From the NCBI GenBank assembly GCA_963970005.1, contig CAXAMN010003836.1:313162-377161 (forward strand): a stretch of 64,000 nucleotides of DNA, in the 5' to 3' direction. Positions 60,301 through 64,000 of this stretch are shown here, piece after piece. Source of the stretch: Durusdinium trenchii. Lineage: Eukaryota > Sar > Dinophyceae > Suessiales > Symbiodiniaceae. The notes beneath the pieces are model-generated. The model did no database searches, was not told the origin of the DNA, and saw only the letters and a list, made by a program, of their open reading frames with translations. Within the stretch, counting starts at the first letter, position 1. Every line of letters begins with the position of its first letter. The translations under genes and the position numbers were made by a program.

Positions 60301-60872
60301 GATTTTAGGGTGATTCAACCATGTGGCAACGGTGGCCAATGGCTTTCAGGGAATACCCCCACTTTGACCAGTCCTAGAATTTGATTTGTTCAAGATCGCA
60401 GCTTCAGCTGGGGCCGTTCAGTTCACCCATTTGCAGCATCATCGCATTCCTTCAAAACGTATTTGTTGAGTGACAGTCAAATACGCATGGGGGCCAGCCT
60501 AGTAAATTAGCCATAGTTTGTTGTCACAGAAGGAGGTTTTGTGCTTGGACACTTCAGAAAATCAAAAGGAACAGTAACAAGATGTTCGATCATCAGAACC
60601 TGATGATGTATCCTTCAACGATGGTGAGCAGGACATGGATGGACTCTTCTTGGTGTGTGTTCCTAAGTGTGTTCCTTTTTGGTCGCCTTTCGTTGAGGAG
60701 AAGAGCCCTGCCATCGCCCTAAAGCCTCTCGCAGGTTTGGGAGAAGAGCCCTGAGCCCTCAATGACGGTGAACAAGTTTGTCGAGGAGATTCAGAACATC
60801 CTCTACCGAGAGGACAGTGGAGCGAGTGGAGCGAGTGGAGGGGAGTGCTGGAGCGGGGGGGATGCTCCATGA
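15331..60872 (+). CDS. EB1: EB1/MAPRE-family microtubule plus-end binding protein, 15 exons over 45.5 kb
   Basis: The exons join in frame to about 268 codons, the length I know for animal EB1. The N-terminal calponin-homology domain (MSSVGRMDGAFFVSR, VEQCANGAVYCQ, VLQQAFSKVGIDRHIE, KYQDNLEMLQWIK) binds the microtubule lattice near plus ends. A Pro/Ala/Arg/Ser-rich linker follows, then a coiled coil. The EB-homology domain (GLEKERDFYFRRLRDIEIMC, FVEEIQNILYRED) dimerises and recruits partners. I see no C-terminal EEY/F; the tail is Gly/Ser-rich and ends WSGGDAP. Reading phase is kept at all 14 junctions and every acceptor is AG followed by G. Donors are GC (8), GA (4) and GT (2). Introns range from 471 bp to 29.6 kb; intron 12 holds the right element copy. 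The ends of exons 11 and 12 are uncertain by one codon. Confidence 0.85.
16076..16111 (+). CDS. EB1: EB1 exon 2
   Basis: Acceptor TCAAG|G completes Arg, then TELLAWLNSTF, matching the ELLxWxN helix of the CH domain. Ends CA before a GC donor (GCAACC). Confidence 0.75.
16974..16989 (+). CDS. EB1: EB1 exon 3, 16-nt microexon
   Basis: CTCAG|G completes Gln, then LSVEK, before a GC donor (GCGCGT). It supplies exactly the spacing needed between NSTFQ and VEQC. Because it is so short, the position rests on phase and splice sites. Confidence 0.55.
17679..17738 (+). CDS. EB1: EB1 exon 4
   Basis: GTCAG|GTGGAG; encodes VEQCANGAVYCQIIDACHPG, the most diagnostic stretch of the EB1 CH domain. Donor GC (GCCGCT). 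The exon stands in a GC-rich island. Confidence 0.85.
19218..19247 (+). CDS. EB1: EB1 exon 5
   Basis: CCGAG|GCTGTG; ten codons AVNMRKVNWS, the KVNW segment of the CH domain. Donor GC (GCGTGG). Confidence 0.75.
19507..19573. repeat. Imperfect foldback with CCATGGGACTGG arms
   Basis: AGACCGTCCATGGGACTGG at 19507-19525 pairs with CCAGTCCCATGGATGGTTT at 19555-19573, about 29 bp apart, with a few mismatches. Intronic. Confidence 0.5.
20457..20492 (+). CDS. EB1: EB1 exon 6
   Basis: CTCAG|GCTCGA; twelve codons ARDEHQCIPNYK, ending in the conserved NYK. Donor GC (GCCAGC). Confidence 0.78.
21694..21741 (+). CDS. EB1: EB1 exon 7
   Basis: CTGCAG|GTCCTG; VLQQAFSKVGIDRHIE, continuing NYK as the conserved NYKVLQ helix. 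Donor GC (GCCCAG). Confidence 0.85.
22213..22251 (+). CDS. EB1: EB1 exon 8
   Basis: TTCAG|GTGGAC; VDKLVRGKYQDNL, the conserved DKL..G.xQDNLE segment. Donor GA (GATTCT); a shift of one or two bases gives the same protein. Confidence 0.85.
23050..23101 (+). CDS. EB1: EB1 exon 9
   Basis: CTCAG|GAAATG; EMLQWIKTYFERTCHGP plus G, the last CH-domain helix. Donor GT (GTGGGA). Confidence 0.83.
23240..23280 (+). repeat. Dispersed repeat, GGACCAGGTTTTACTGGGTC family
   Basis: AGGACCAGGTTTTACTGGG then GACTGGACTTGTAGGG. Related copies are at 47672-47703 and 20240-20279, and a fragment near 19842-19866. No coding potential. Confidence 0.5.
23647..23704 (+). CDS. EB1: EB1 exon 10
   Basis: TCCAG|GTGCGG; with the preceding G reads GADYVAAARRFTENLPDWA, the EB1 YDxVxxR region after the CH domain. 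Ends AG before a GA donor (GACCAG). Confidence 0.78.
24107..24218. mobile_element. MITE-like element, copy 1
   Basis: 112 bp with inverted ends CCCAGACACTCC...GGAATAC and GTATTCC...GGAGTGTTTGGG. The interior shares GCCTACATT and TTGGGGTGGTTGA with 53147-53242. No open reading frame; no clear target duplication. Confidence 0.55.
24651..24723 (+). CDS. EB1: EB1 exon 11 (basic linker)
   Basis: ACCAG|GCCCGG completes Arg, then PGAPGAPQRRASTDSKPRLA and SGPE. Composition fits the microtubule-binding linker. The end is 24720 or 24723, both with GA donors. Confidence 0.6.
24724..28841 (+). other. EB1 intron 11
   Basis: Mostly AT-rich with a TA tract at 26043-26060. A possible exon at about 26308-26370 (SLPAAPLAEFRPPIELRPPR) follows GTCAG|G, and a coding-like stretch at 27740-27830 contains WLAARLANASTLQSLCEAWG. 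Both could belong to the RAP-like gene, but neither is firm. Confidence 0.3.
28842..28901 (+). CDS. EB1: EB1 exon 12 (coiled-coil start)
   Basis: TGCAG|GCGGAG; AESSRRLLVRLLAEQRRLRP, a heptad-like helix. Donor GA (GAGACT); alternative end 28904. The next intron is 29.6 kb. Confidence 0.6.
28955..29100 (+). repeat. Tandem AAGAAGCTTCAAAGACC units with GCGATGGCCTCC modules
   Basis: Two near-identical units (AAGAAGCTTCAAAGACC, then TAAAACGCTTC and TGTTACTA) start about 102 bp apart, at 28959 and 29061. Between them are two GCGATGGCCTCC modules. The same modules recur at 24005-24025 and, inverted, at 61728-61765; TACTAG-rich relatives are at 56005-56100 and 59640-59690. Confidence 0.55.
29352..29417 (+). 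CDS. RAP/OPR-like (heptatricopeptide-like) repeat exon
   Basis: CTAAG|GACTTT; DFDARSMACMVWAWSKLRVK then EK, before a GA donor (GACGAC). The pattern of a residue pair, A-x-x-x-W-A-x-S-K-L matches the helical repeats of organellar RNA-binding RAP/OPR/HPR proteins of algae and alveolates. It lies in EB1 intron 12, 400 bp before the element. It is probably one exon of a nested gene continuing after the element; the flanking exons of this gene were not found. Confidence 0.5.
29603..29627. repeat. T15A10 homopolymer junction
   Basis: Fifteen T directly followed by ten A, about 190 bp before the right element copy. It could form a hairpin or be a relic of an insertion. Confidence 0.6.
29816..29819. 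repeat. CACC target-site duplication, left side
   Basis: CACC directly abuts the AAGTAA terminus and is matched at 47258-47261. A 4-bp match is weak alone, but it sits exactly at both independently defined ends. Confidence 0.5.
29820..29863 (+). repeat. 5' terminal inverted repeat of right element copy
   Basis: Begins AAGTAAATTTCAC and ends TTTTAATTGAG. It pairs with 47214-47257 on the other strand without gaps, with 11 mismatches in 44. The most conserved blocks are AAGTAA, TTTCA, GAGG, AATTTC and TTTTAAT. Confidence 0.65.
29926..35494 (+). CDS. DUF7869-family protein, spliced (right element copy), candidate transposase
   Basis: About 20 exons. The first (about 29926-30310; ATG at 29926 chosen as first in-frame Met) is basic and Ser-rich. 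A Cys-rich exon (30520-30690, CRCHRQTC) and WSFLTGKRIISSKCLAALLG (30741-30950) resemble the N-terminal region of dinoflagellate DUF7869 proteins. Next come RYLPPGNLKLL (about 31610-31690) and WANLLRFSNPTGFAVCDDC (about 31806-31925). The core follows: DGMDQSKW (32336-32590), ADNTVRENKNQ (32685-32814) and, across an intron, GHTHG then DQIYG (32914-32986). Later exons include AHAFLFMRRRG (33270-33350), then a Lys-rich tail to a stop near 35494. The spaced D, DN and GHTH...DQ residues recall RNase H-fold transposases; that function is inference. Known for the family: it is abundant in Symbiodinium, with no proven activity. Exon edges outside the core are approximate. Confidence 0.65.
32336..32590 (+). 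CDS. DUF7869 core exon 1 (DGMDQ motif)
   Basis: Acceptor AAG|GATGGA, 85 codons in phase 0, and GC donor (GCTAGG) after ATTGCT. It contains DGMDQSKWCLPR and RPRVKIQGVWCHQ. The left-copy equivalent is 10682-10936 (-). Confidence 0.65.
32685..32814 (+). CDS. DUF7869 core exon 2 (ADNT and GHTHG motifs)
   Basis: Acceptor GAG|GCGGAC; encodes ADNTVRENKNQTILKLLAW and RVGHTHGSL, and ends one base into an Asp codon at a GT donor (GTAACT). The left-copy equivalent is 10458-10587 (-). Confidence 0.7.
32914..32986 (+). CDS. DUF7869 core exon 3 (DQIYG motif)
   Basis: Starts AT after CCGAG. With the G from the previous exon it restores Asp, giving GHTHGSLDQIYG across the junction. It ends in GA before a GA donor (GACACT) and joins at 33085 to give IEEKLRYLCDK. 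The left-copy equivalent is 10286-10358 (-). Confidence 0.6.
35677..37321 (+). pseudogene. C-5 cytosine DNA methyltransferase, right copy, frameshifted in motif IV exon
   Basis: Same exons as 5952-7595 with motif I (GVGCAESA), PPCQPYS from 36374, IIENV, CARPRIY and the motif X block near 37133-37321. A G run at 36414-36419 has six G against five in the left copy. The frame therefore shifts just after LRKG and the part up to motif VI is lost from the correct frame. Other differences: two adjacent bases at 35714-35715 change Ile to Thr in PKN(I/T)KET. A one-base change in a homopolymer can also be a sequencing error, so the broken state is provisional. If real, the copy inside the EB1 intron has lost its methyltransferase while the left copy has kept it. 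Confidence 0.6.
37555..43254 (+). CDS. Large spliced gene of unknown function (right element copy), with a frameshift
   Basis: ATG at 37555 opens MGKRGSQATPPSSGKSQR, a basic start seen in other symbiodiniacean proteins as far as I recall. Later exons include a run from about 37740 (QEGYLLQMIVWVQPDEPHLV), one near 38939-39190 (HGRTDQIVKELG, LPFTLEGFPKK), an Ala/Glu-rich exon at 40327-40700 (MLEGRDPGFSPEMCSMWADH), one near 40930-41150 (WLDYMKLGRLSTQDL) and last exons at 42550-43236. I recognise no domain or catalytic motif. A G run at 38200-38207 (eight versus seven in the left copy) shifts the frame after VDASRGG. An intron near 38370-38800 holds tiny foldback repeats. It could be more than one gene. 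Confidence 0.5.
38382..38792. repeat. Cluster of 33-bp foldback repeats (right copy)
   Basis: Inverted counterpart of 4482-4892, with full units at 38418-38450, 38642-38674 and 38733-38764. One base differs between copies (38737 versus 4537). Confidence 0.65.
44421..45739 (+). CDS. Lys/Ala-rich then acidic protein of unknown function (element gene)
   Basis: An exon starts at CTGCAG|GTTCAAAATC and runs to about 44885. It has a coiled segment (KQELRAKVTDAMSQVNQEKK) then long Lys-Ala-Arg stretches typical of dinoflagellate low-complexity nuclear proteins (KAKARARGKAKAKAKAG). A second exon from about 45229 is acidic, with a GAGGAG run giving KKEDEEEEEEEAESEE, followed by YWAVIHEEQKKIKKANPDMK, which loosely recalls an HMG-box-like helix. 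A last part ends near 45739 with RLNAMKNMSNSELSRRR and a Lys-rich tail. It lies only in the part of the element whose left-copy counterpart is off-window. Chromatin or nucleic-acid binding is a guess from charge alone. Confidence 0.45.
46040..47098 (+). CDS. Unrecognised spliced coding region near the 3' end of the element
   Basis: Coding-like blocks on the + strand: about 46060-46260 (KVVLEIQSETSKQCTDSNPC, then IRALLHELEEEGLVDTKLHG), 46383-46505 (DFFVVKQNGPAVFAYTPGVG), 46600-46690 (VLDASPILCRYWRVAYLKAE) and 46900-47040 (DLRPAHLHDFILDVVLSSVV). Frames differ between blocks, so introns are required, but I could not fix all junctions. It may be the 3' part of the gene at 44421-45739 rather than a separate gene. 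No domain is recognised. It ends about 120 bp before the 3' terminal repeat, so genes fill the element from end to end. Confidence 0.4.
47214..47257 (-). repeat. 3' terminal inverted repeat of right element copy
   Basis: On the - strand reads AAGTAAGTTTCATGAC, then GAGGCCAATTTC and TTTTAATCGAG, mirroring the 5' end of the element. It lies just downstream of the last coding-like sequence of the element. Confidence 0.65.
47258..47261. repeat. CACC target-site duplication, right side
   Basis: CACC directly follows the TTACTT terminus of the element and equals the 4 bp before its left end. Confidence 0.5.
47672..47703 (+). repeat. Dispersed repeat, GGACCAGGTTTTACTGGGTC family
   Basis: GATCAGGTTTTACTGGGTC then TTTGGACTTGTAGGG, matching 23240-23280 with small gaps. 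It lies 400 bp after the element in EB1 intron 12. Confidence 0.45.
49704..49780 (+). CDS. RAP/OPR-like repeat exon
   Basis: TCCAAG|GCGATG, then DVLAQRMDESNSQTVANVSY and AFCHL before a GT donor (GTCTGT). It has the same helical-repeat signature as 29352-29417 (xVANxxYAFxxL). It lies 2.4 kb beyond the 3' end of the element. That one gene spans both sides of the element is inference. Confidence 0.45.
51608..51840. repeat. GGAAA minisatellite
   Basis: Repeated GGAAA blocks punctuated by GGACAATGAAA at intervals of about 25-31 bp. The long minus-strand open frame across it (Phe/Pro/Leu/Ser repeats) is a product of the repeat, not a gene. Confidence 0.85.
51866..52195 (+). repeat. Short direct repeats TTTAGTACTATTTGAGG
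   Basis: Three related copies near 51867, 52119 and 52163, each followed (two clearly) by GGGCCATTTAC. Two AATCAGCTGAAA-like units lie between the first and second. Confidence 0.5.
52205..52335. repeat. AT-rich tract with TA repeats
   Basis: TATATATA runs and AT-only sequence over about 130 bp. Similar shorter TA/TG runs are at 26043-26060, 53893-53922 and 60222-60237. Confidence 0.7.
52486..52559 (+). CDS. RAP/OPR-like repeat exon
   Basis: CTGCAG|GAGCTG; AVCEEARGRLSECSPQNISN then LLYG before a GT donor (GTGCTT). SPQNISNLLYG fits the same repeat consensus. It could belong to the gene of the two other exons. No C-terminal RAP domain was found downstream. Confidence 0.45.
52560..58530. other. 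Distal part of EB1 intron 12
   Basis: Contains the MITE at 53147-53242 and TACTAG-rich repeats near 56000-56100. Coding-like stretches (for example 55560-55760 and 57020-57270) exist, but frames conflict and no family is recognised. Confidence 0.4.
53147..53242. mobile_element. MITE-like element, copy 2
   Basis: 96 bp with inverted ends CCTAACACTCCATG and CATGGAGTGTGTGGG, plus inner arms TGCCTACATTG and CAATGTAGGCC. Flanked by TATAA (53142-53146 and 53243-53247), a possible 5-bp target duplication. Same family as 24107-24218. Confidence 0.55.
58531..58578 (+). CDS. EB1: EB1 exon 13 (coiled coil)
   Basis: TTTCAG|GAGGAA; EEHDRMREEVVDLKIT in phase 0, then GT donor (GTGCCT). It matches the coiled coil preceding the EB-homology domain. 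Confidence 0.78.
59328..59396 (+). CDS. EB1: EB1 exon 14 (EB-homology domain)
   Basis: GACAG|GTCGAT; VDGLEKERDFYFRRLRDIEI then MCE, the hallmark EBH helix. Donor GC (GCGGCG). Confidence 0.88.
60735..60872 (+). CDS. EB1: EB1 exon 15 (EB-homology domain end, stop)
   Basis: CGCAG|GTTTGG; VWEKSPEPSMTVNKFVEEIQ then NILYRED, the second EBH helix. A Gly/Ser tail follows and TGA at 60870-60872. A further splice after NILYRED is possible. Confidence 0.75.
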   Translation, partial: VWEKSPEPSMTVNKFVEEIQNILYREDSGASGASGGECWSGGDAP

Positions 60873-63800
60873 TGCGCCTATTGATCCCATTGGGGTGTCG
60901 GTGTGGTATGAAGAGTTTAGTGTCTAGCATGTTTCAGTGTTTTAAATTGGGGCATGAAGCCGAGTACACACACACACTGAAATTGCAAGGCACGTGAGGC
61001 AAGACTGGTTCTTGCTGCCATATGAGCAACTGTCAAAAGACGGTATGTAGAGCAGAAGATATGAGCCACCTTCGATCTCAAGAATTTTAACATATTTTAA
61101 CAAATTCAGGGAAGTGATTCCCCCCCAAAAGCGATTCCCTACCATTGAACATGAAGGATGAGCAAGTGCTTGAATCTAGTTGCAGCAGTAGTCTCTTGCG
61201 GGGCCAAATCGCAGCGACGCCCCTAGTAATACCTAAGTACCTAAGCAGCGATGCCCCAAAGCGATGTCCTCCATTATGCCTGTCCACCAGTTGTCCGTTC
61301 ATGAGGAGGTTTGCAACCAACAAAGATGTTGCAGCAACAGCTTGGTGAATGCGTTTACCTTGCTTGCAAAGTTCCTCTCTAATGTCAGCTGTCCTTTGCT
61401 GTTGTTTTCAACTCAGTGAAGTTTTCTTTTTTGTTTCCTTGCGTACCTGTACAACATGGGTTGAAACCTGTCCCTATTCCAAAAGACAGCGATTCCTCCC
61501 CTCAAAGCTCTAGTCTAACCTTGTCCAAGACTGTGGGTGTACTGCTGAAATCTGTCTGACTGGCATAAGATTTGTTCCAAAGAGTTTTGATCGCCACACA
61601 TCTAGTCAATGAAGGACTCTCTTGGAGAGTCGTGGCACCTTAAAGGCCGGAACACCACACCAATCACAGTCGCGGAGAATTTGTCGGGTGTTTCACTCTC
61701 AGATGAGGAGTGTAACCCCCTGGTCTAGTAACAAGGACGCTGGCCATCGCTAGGTTGGAGGCCACATCACTTGGTGAAGCTACGAGTTGCTTCAGAATGG
61801 AAAGAGGTTCCTGGGGGCGGACCATCCACTAAGTCCCTCGGTCGCGGGAGATTTGGTCCATCGCTCAGATGTCAGCATGGCTGTTTGATGAGCTGCCACA
61901 CAGACCCTCTCGACTCGGTTCCCCACCCGGGAGACCGGCACAGCCGATCGGAAGTCGAAGCGTCCTCAGAGAGACGTGGTCCCGGTTCCCCCCTTTTTTC
62001 CCCTCCCGTGCACCATGATCATACGCAGCCAGTGGATCGCCCTGCCCAAGCTTGTTCTCCGTGATAAGGGGTTCCCCCTACAAAACATGAACAGCTGGAC
62101 AGTTCGCTTGACGCTGGACCACGAAGTATCGAGTTGCCAGGAAGAGGAGGATCCCTCAGCTCCGGTGGATCCCTGAAGCGGTCGGACACATGTCGGGTTC
62201 CACGCGAGACGTGGCGAGCAGTCCGGGTGACCCGGGTGTGGATTGATGCCAGACAAGAACCTAAAGGGGACCTGCAGGATGGTGGAGTCAAGGATGTCGA
62301 GAAAAGATCAACACTCCCCCAGAAGGTTTGTTAATTGGGGGTCTGAGAAGTTAGTTTCTTTTTTAAAACGTGGAAGACTTCTTTTCATGAAGAGTCCTAG
62401 TTAAGCAGATGGAATTTGAAAAACTAAATGGGTTGAATAAATAAATGAATAAAGAACGAAAGGCAAGTAGTTAAAAAGGGGGCACCAAGAAAGGTGGACC
62501 AAATTAAATTTGGGGGGGTTGTTTGAAGCATATGCAGAAATAAGTCTTTTGAAAAGACGGCGAGTATGGCAGGAACAAGGCGGACCAAACTCATGGGGGT
62601 GTTCCTTCATCATAGTGTGACAAGGGATAGTGAATTGGAATTGGAATGTCAGAATTGGAATACTGGTGTGTGACAGACGGGCACTGAAATGAACATCTGC
62701 CAGCTTGCGCCAAAGTGGCCAAGGTGCAGGAGTCGCAAGTCCAGGAAACTTGGGCTGTAGCTTCAAGAGTTTGATTCACTCAGGTCAGGAAGCATCGAGA
62801 GGTACCCCGGTACCTTGGGGTTCATGAAGTATGTTCAAGAATCTAAAGGGTCAGGATTGGATCAGAATCCAGAATCATTTTTCTCAGCTACTGCTCTTGC
62901 CCGCTCCATTTTGTGTTCCCCTTCGCAACTCAAATTCATCCAGTTCTATATATAAGTACCTGTTGTGGACGACTCCAAAAAGATCTCATTTACAGCTTTG
63001 TTTCATCACCGGGCATCCCCGATCTGTTTGCAGTTCGGACTGGTCCATGAAAGAGTTGAGTCGCTGCAGCCGGGCCCACAGAAGTGCAAAGTCACCTCTG
63101 TGGAGTTGACAGCGTTGGGTTGAAACGCCCCCTCTTTCATCGGGCAACATGTGGGTATGGCTCCAAGACACTGGAGACTAGGACCTGACAGGACAGATGA
63201 ACGTGTGTTGCTGAACGTGTAGTTATTTGGAGCCATGGCCATGTATCGCTATCCTACGTAAACATGAAAAAGCGCGATCTGCCATGGAGGCTGGGAGTCC
63301 TACAAGATGGTTTCATCCACAAAAAGAGTAGCGGCTACTGTCAAGAGACGTATGTATGTTATACATCATATATTGTGTCATTGAAAGGATTTCTACTTTT
63401 GGATCACCTTCGAGGGGTGCAAACTCTCTGCAGGAGCAGGTACCTTTGGTCTTGGGAGGTCCTGTTTCGGCGAACTTCTTCGGGACACGGTCAGTGTTGA
63501 CACCTAGGTCACCTATATAATCGTAAGCGGTTAGTTTCCTGACATCCCACTGGTTCCCCTTAAACACACGCGTGAAATCAAATGAAACACAAAGAACATA
63601 GAGAGAGAGAGAGAGAGTGAGCGTCATGCAGAGGCATAGAATGCATAGATGTGTGTGTTCATATATTATGATGTCTGCGATGTCTGGGGGGCACTGGAAC
63701 TTGAGGAACGTTATCTATGGTTTGTCGATATGTATCATATGTTTTTATGTTTTTTCTATCACTATCAATGAGCATTTGGTAAGCCTGTTTGACGTTCACA

Positions 63801-64000
63801 TATGTTCTGTCTTCCAAGATCCTTCGGACATGTGGATGGGCGAAATCTTGCGACAGACCACCACCGTCAGTTGCTTGAGAGAGATACGCTAGTGGGTCAG
63901 TCAGTGAAAAGCGTTATTCCAAAAACCACTTCGCCATCTTCGGGACGACAATGTGAAAACACATCTGCGGCAATTCTTTGGGTGATGTTTTCACATGTGT
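60873..64000. other. Region downstream of EB1 without a confident gene
   Basis: A module repeat lies at 61728-61765 and a GA run at 63599-63617. A possible minus-strand exon near 63030-63108 (DFALLWARLQRLNSFMDQSE) has an AG|G acceptor, and a + strand stretch near 63443-63500 (VPLVLGGPVSANFFGTR) follows GCAG|G. Neither is assigned. Confidence 0.35.
61728..61765 (-). repeat. Inverted copy of the GTTACTAG / GCGATGGCC module repeat
   Basis: Reverse complement reads GGCCTCCAACCTAGCGATGG then CTTGTTACTAG, as in 28990-29060. Confidence 0.45.

Overview
The window looks like nuclear DNA of a dinoflagellate, most likely a symbiodiniacean. It has very low coding density and many tiny exons in long introns. 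Every intron I could phase ends in AG followed by an exon-initial G, with GC, GA or GT donors. The protein families (DUF7869-type proteins, dinoflagellate C-5 cytosine methyltransferases, Lys/Ala-rich proteins) also fit. I see no rRNA, tRNA, CRISPR array or bacterial operon.

Two structures explain most of the window. The first is a giant mobile element present twice in opposite orientation. The right copy (29820-47257, + strand, 17,438 bp) is bounded by imperfect 44-bp terminal inverted repeats and flanked by a 4-bp direct repeat CACC. The left copy (1-13452, - strand) is cut by the window edge and matches the first 13.45 kb of the right copy. I count about nine substitutions and two one-base homopolymer differences (about 99.9% identity). 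In transcription order the element carries a spliced DUF7869-family gene (candidate transposase), a C-5 cytosine DNA methyltransferase with its main motifs, a large unrecognised gene, and Lys/Ala- and Glu-rich genes. Both homopolymer differences break reading frames in the right copy and leave the left copy open.

The second is a complete EB1/MAPRE (microtubule plus-end protein) gene, invisible to ORF finding, in 15 small exons on the + strand from 15331 to 60872. The exons join in frame to about 268 codons: calponin-homology domain, basic linker, coiled coil and EB-homology domain. Coding sequence is under 2% of the 45.5-kb locus. The twelfth intron is 29.6 kb and contains the entire right copy of the element plus exons resembling a RAP/OPR (heptatricopeptide-like) organellar RNA-binding protein.

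Layout: 1-13452 left element copy (-); 13453-15330 flank with exons of a minus-strand gene whose splice donor lies 4 bp from the element; 15331-28901 EB1 exons 1-12; 28902-58530 EB1 intron 12 (RAP-like exon, right element copy, more RAP-like exons, repeats); 58531-60872 EB1 exons 13-15; 60873-64000 no confident gene. Small foldback elements, a MITE-like family, dispersed repeats and a GGAAA minisatellite lie in the introns.
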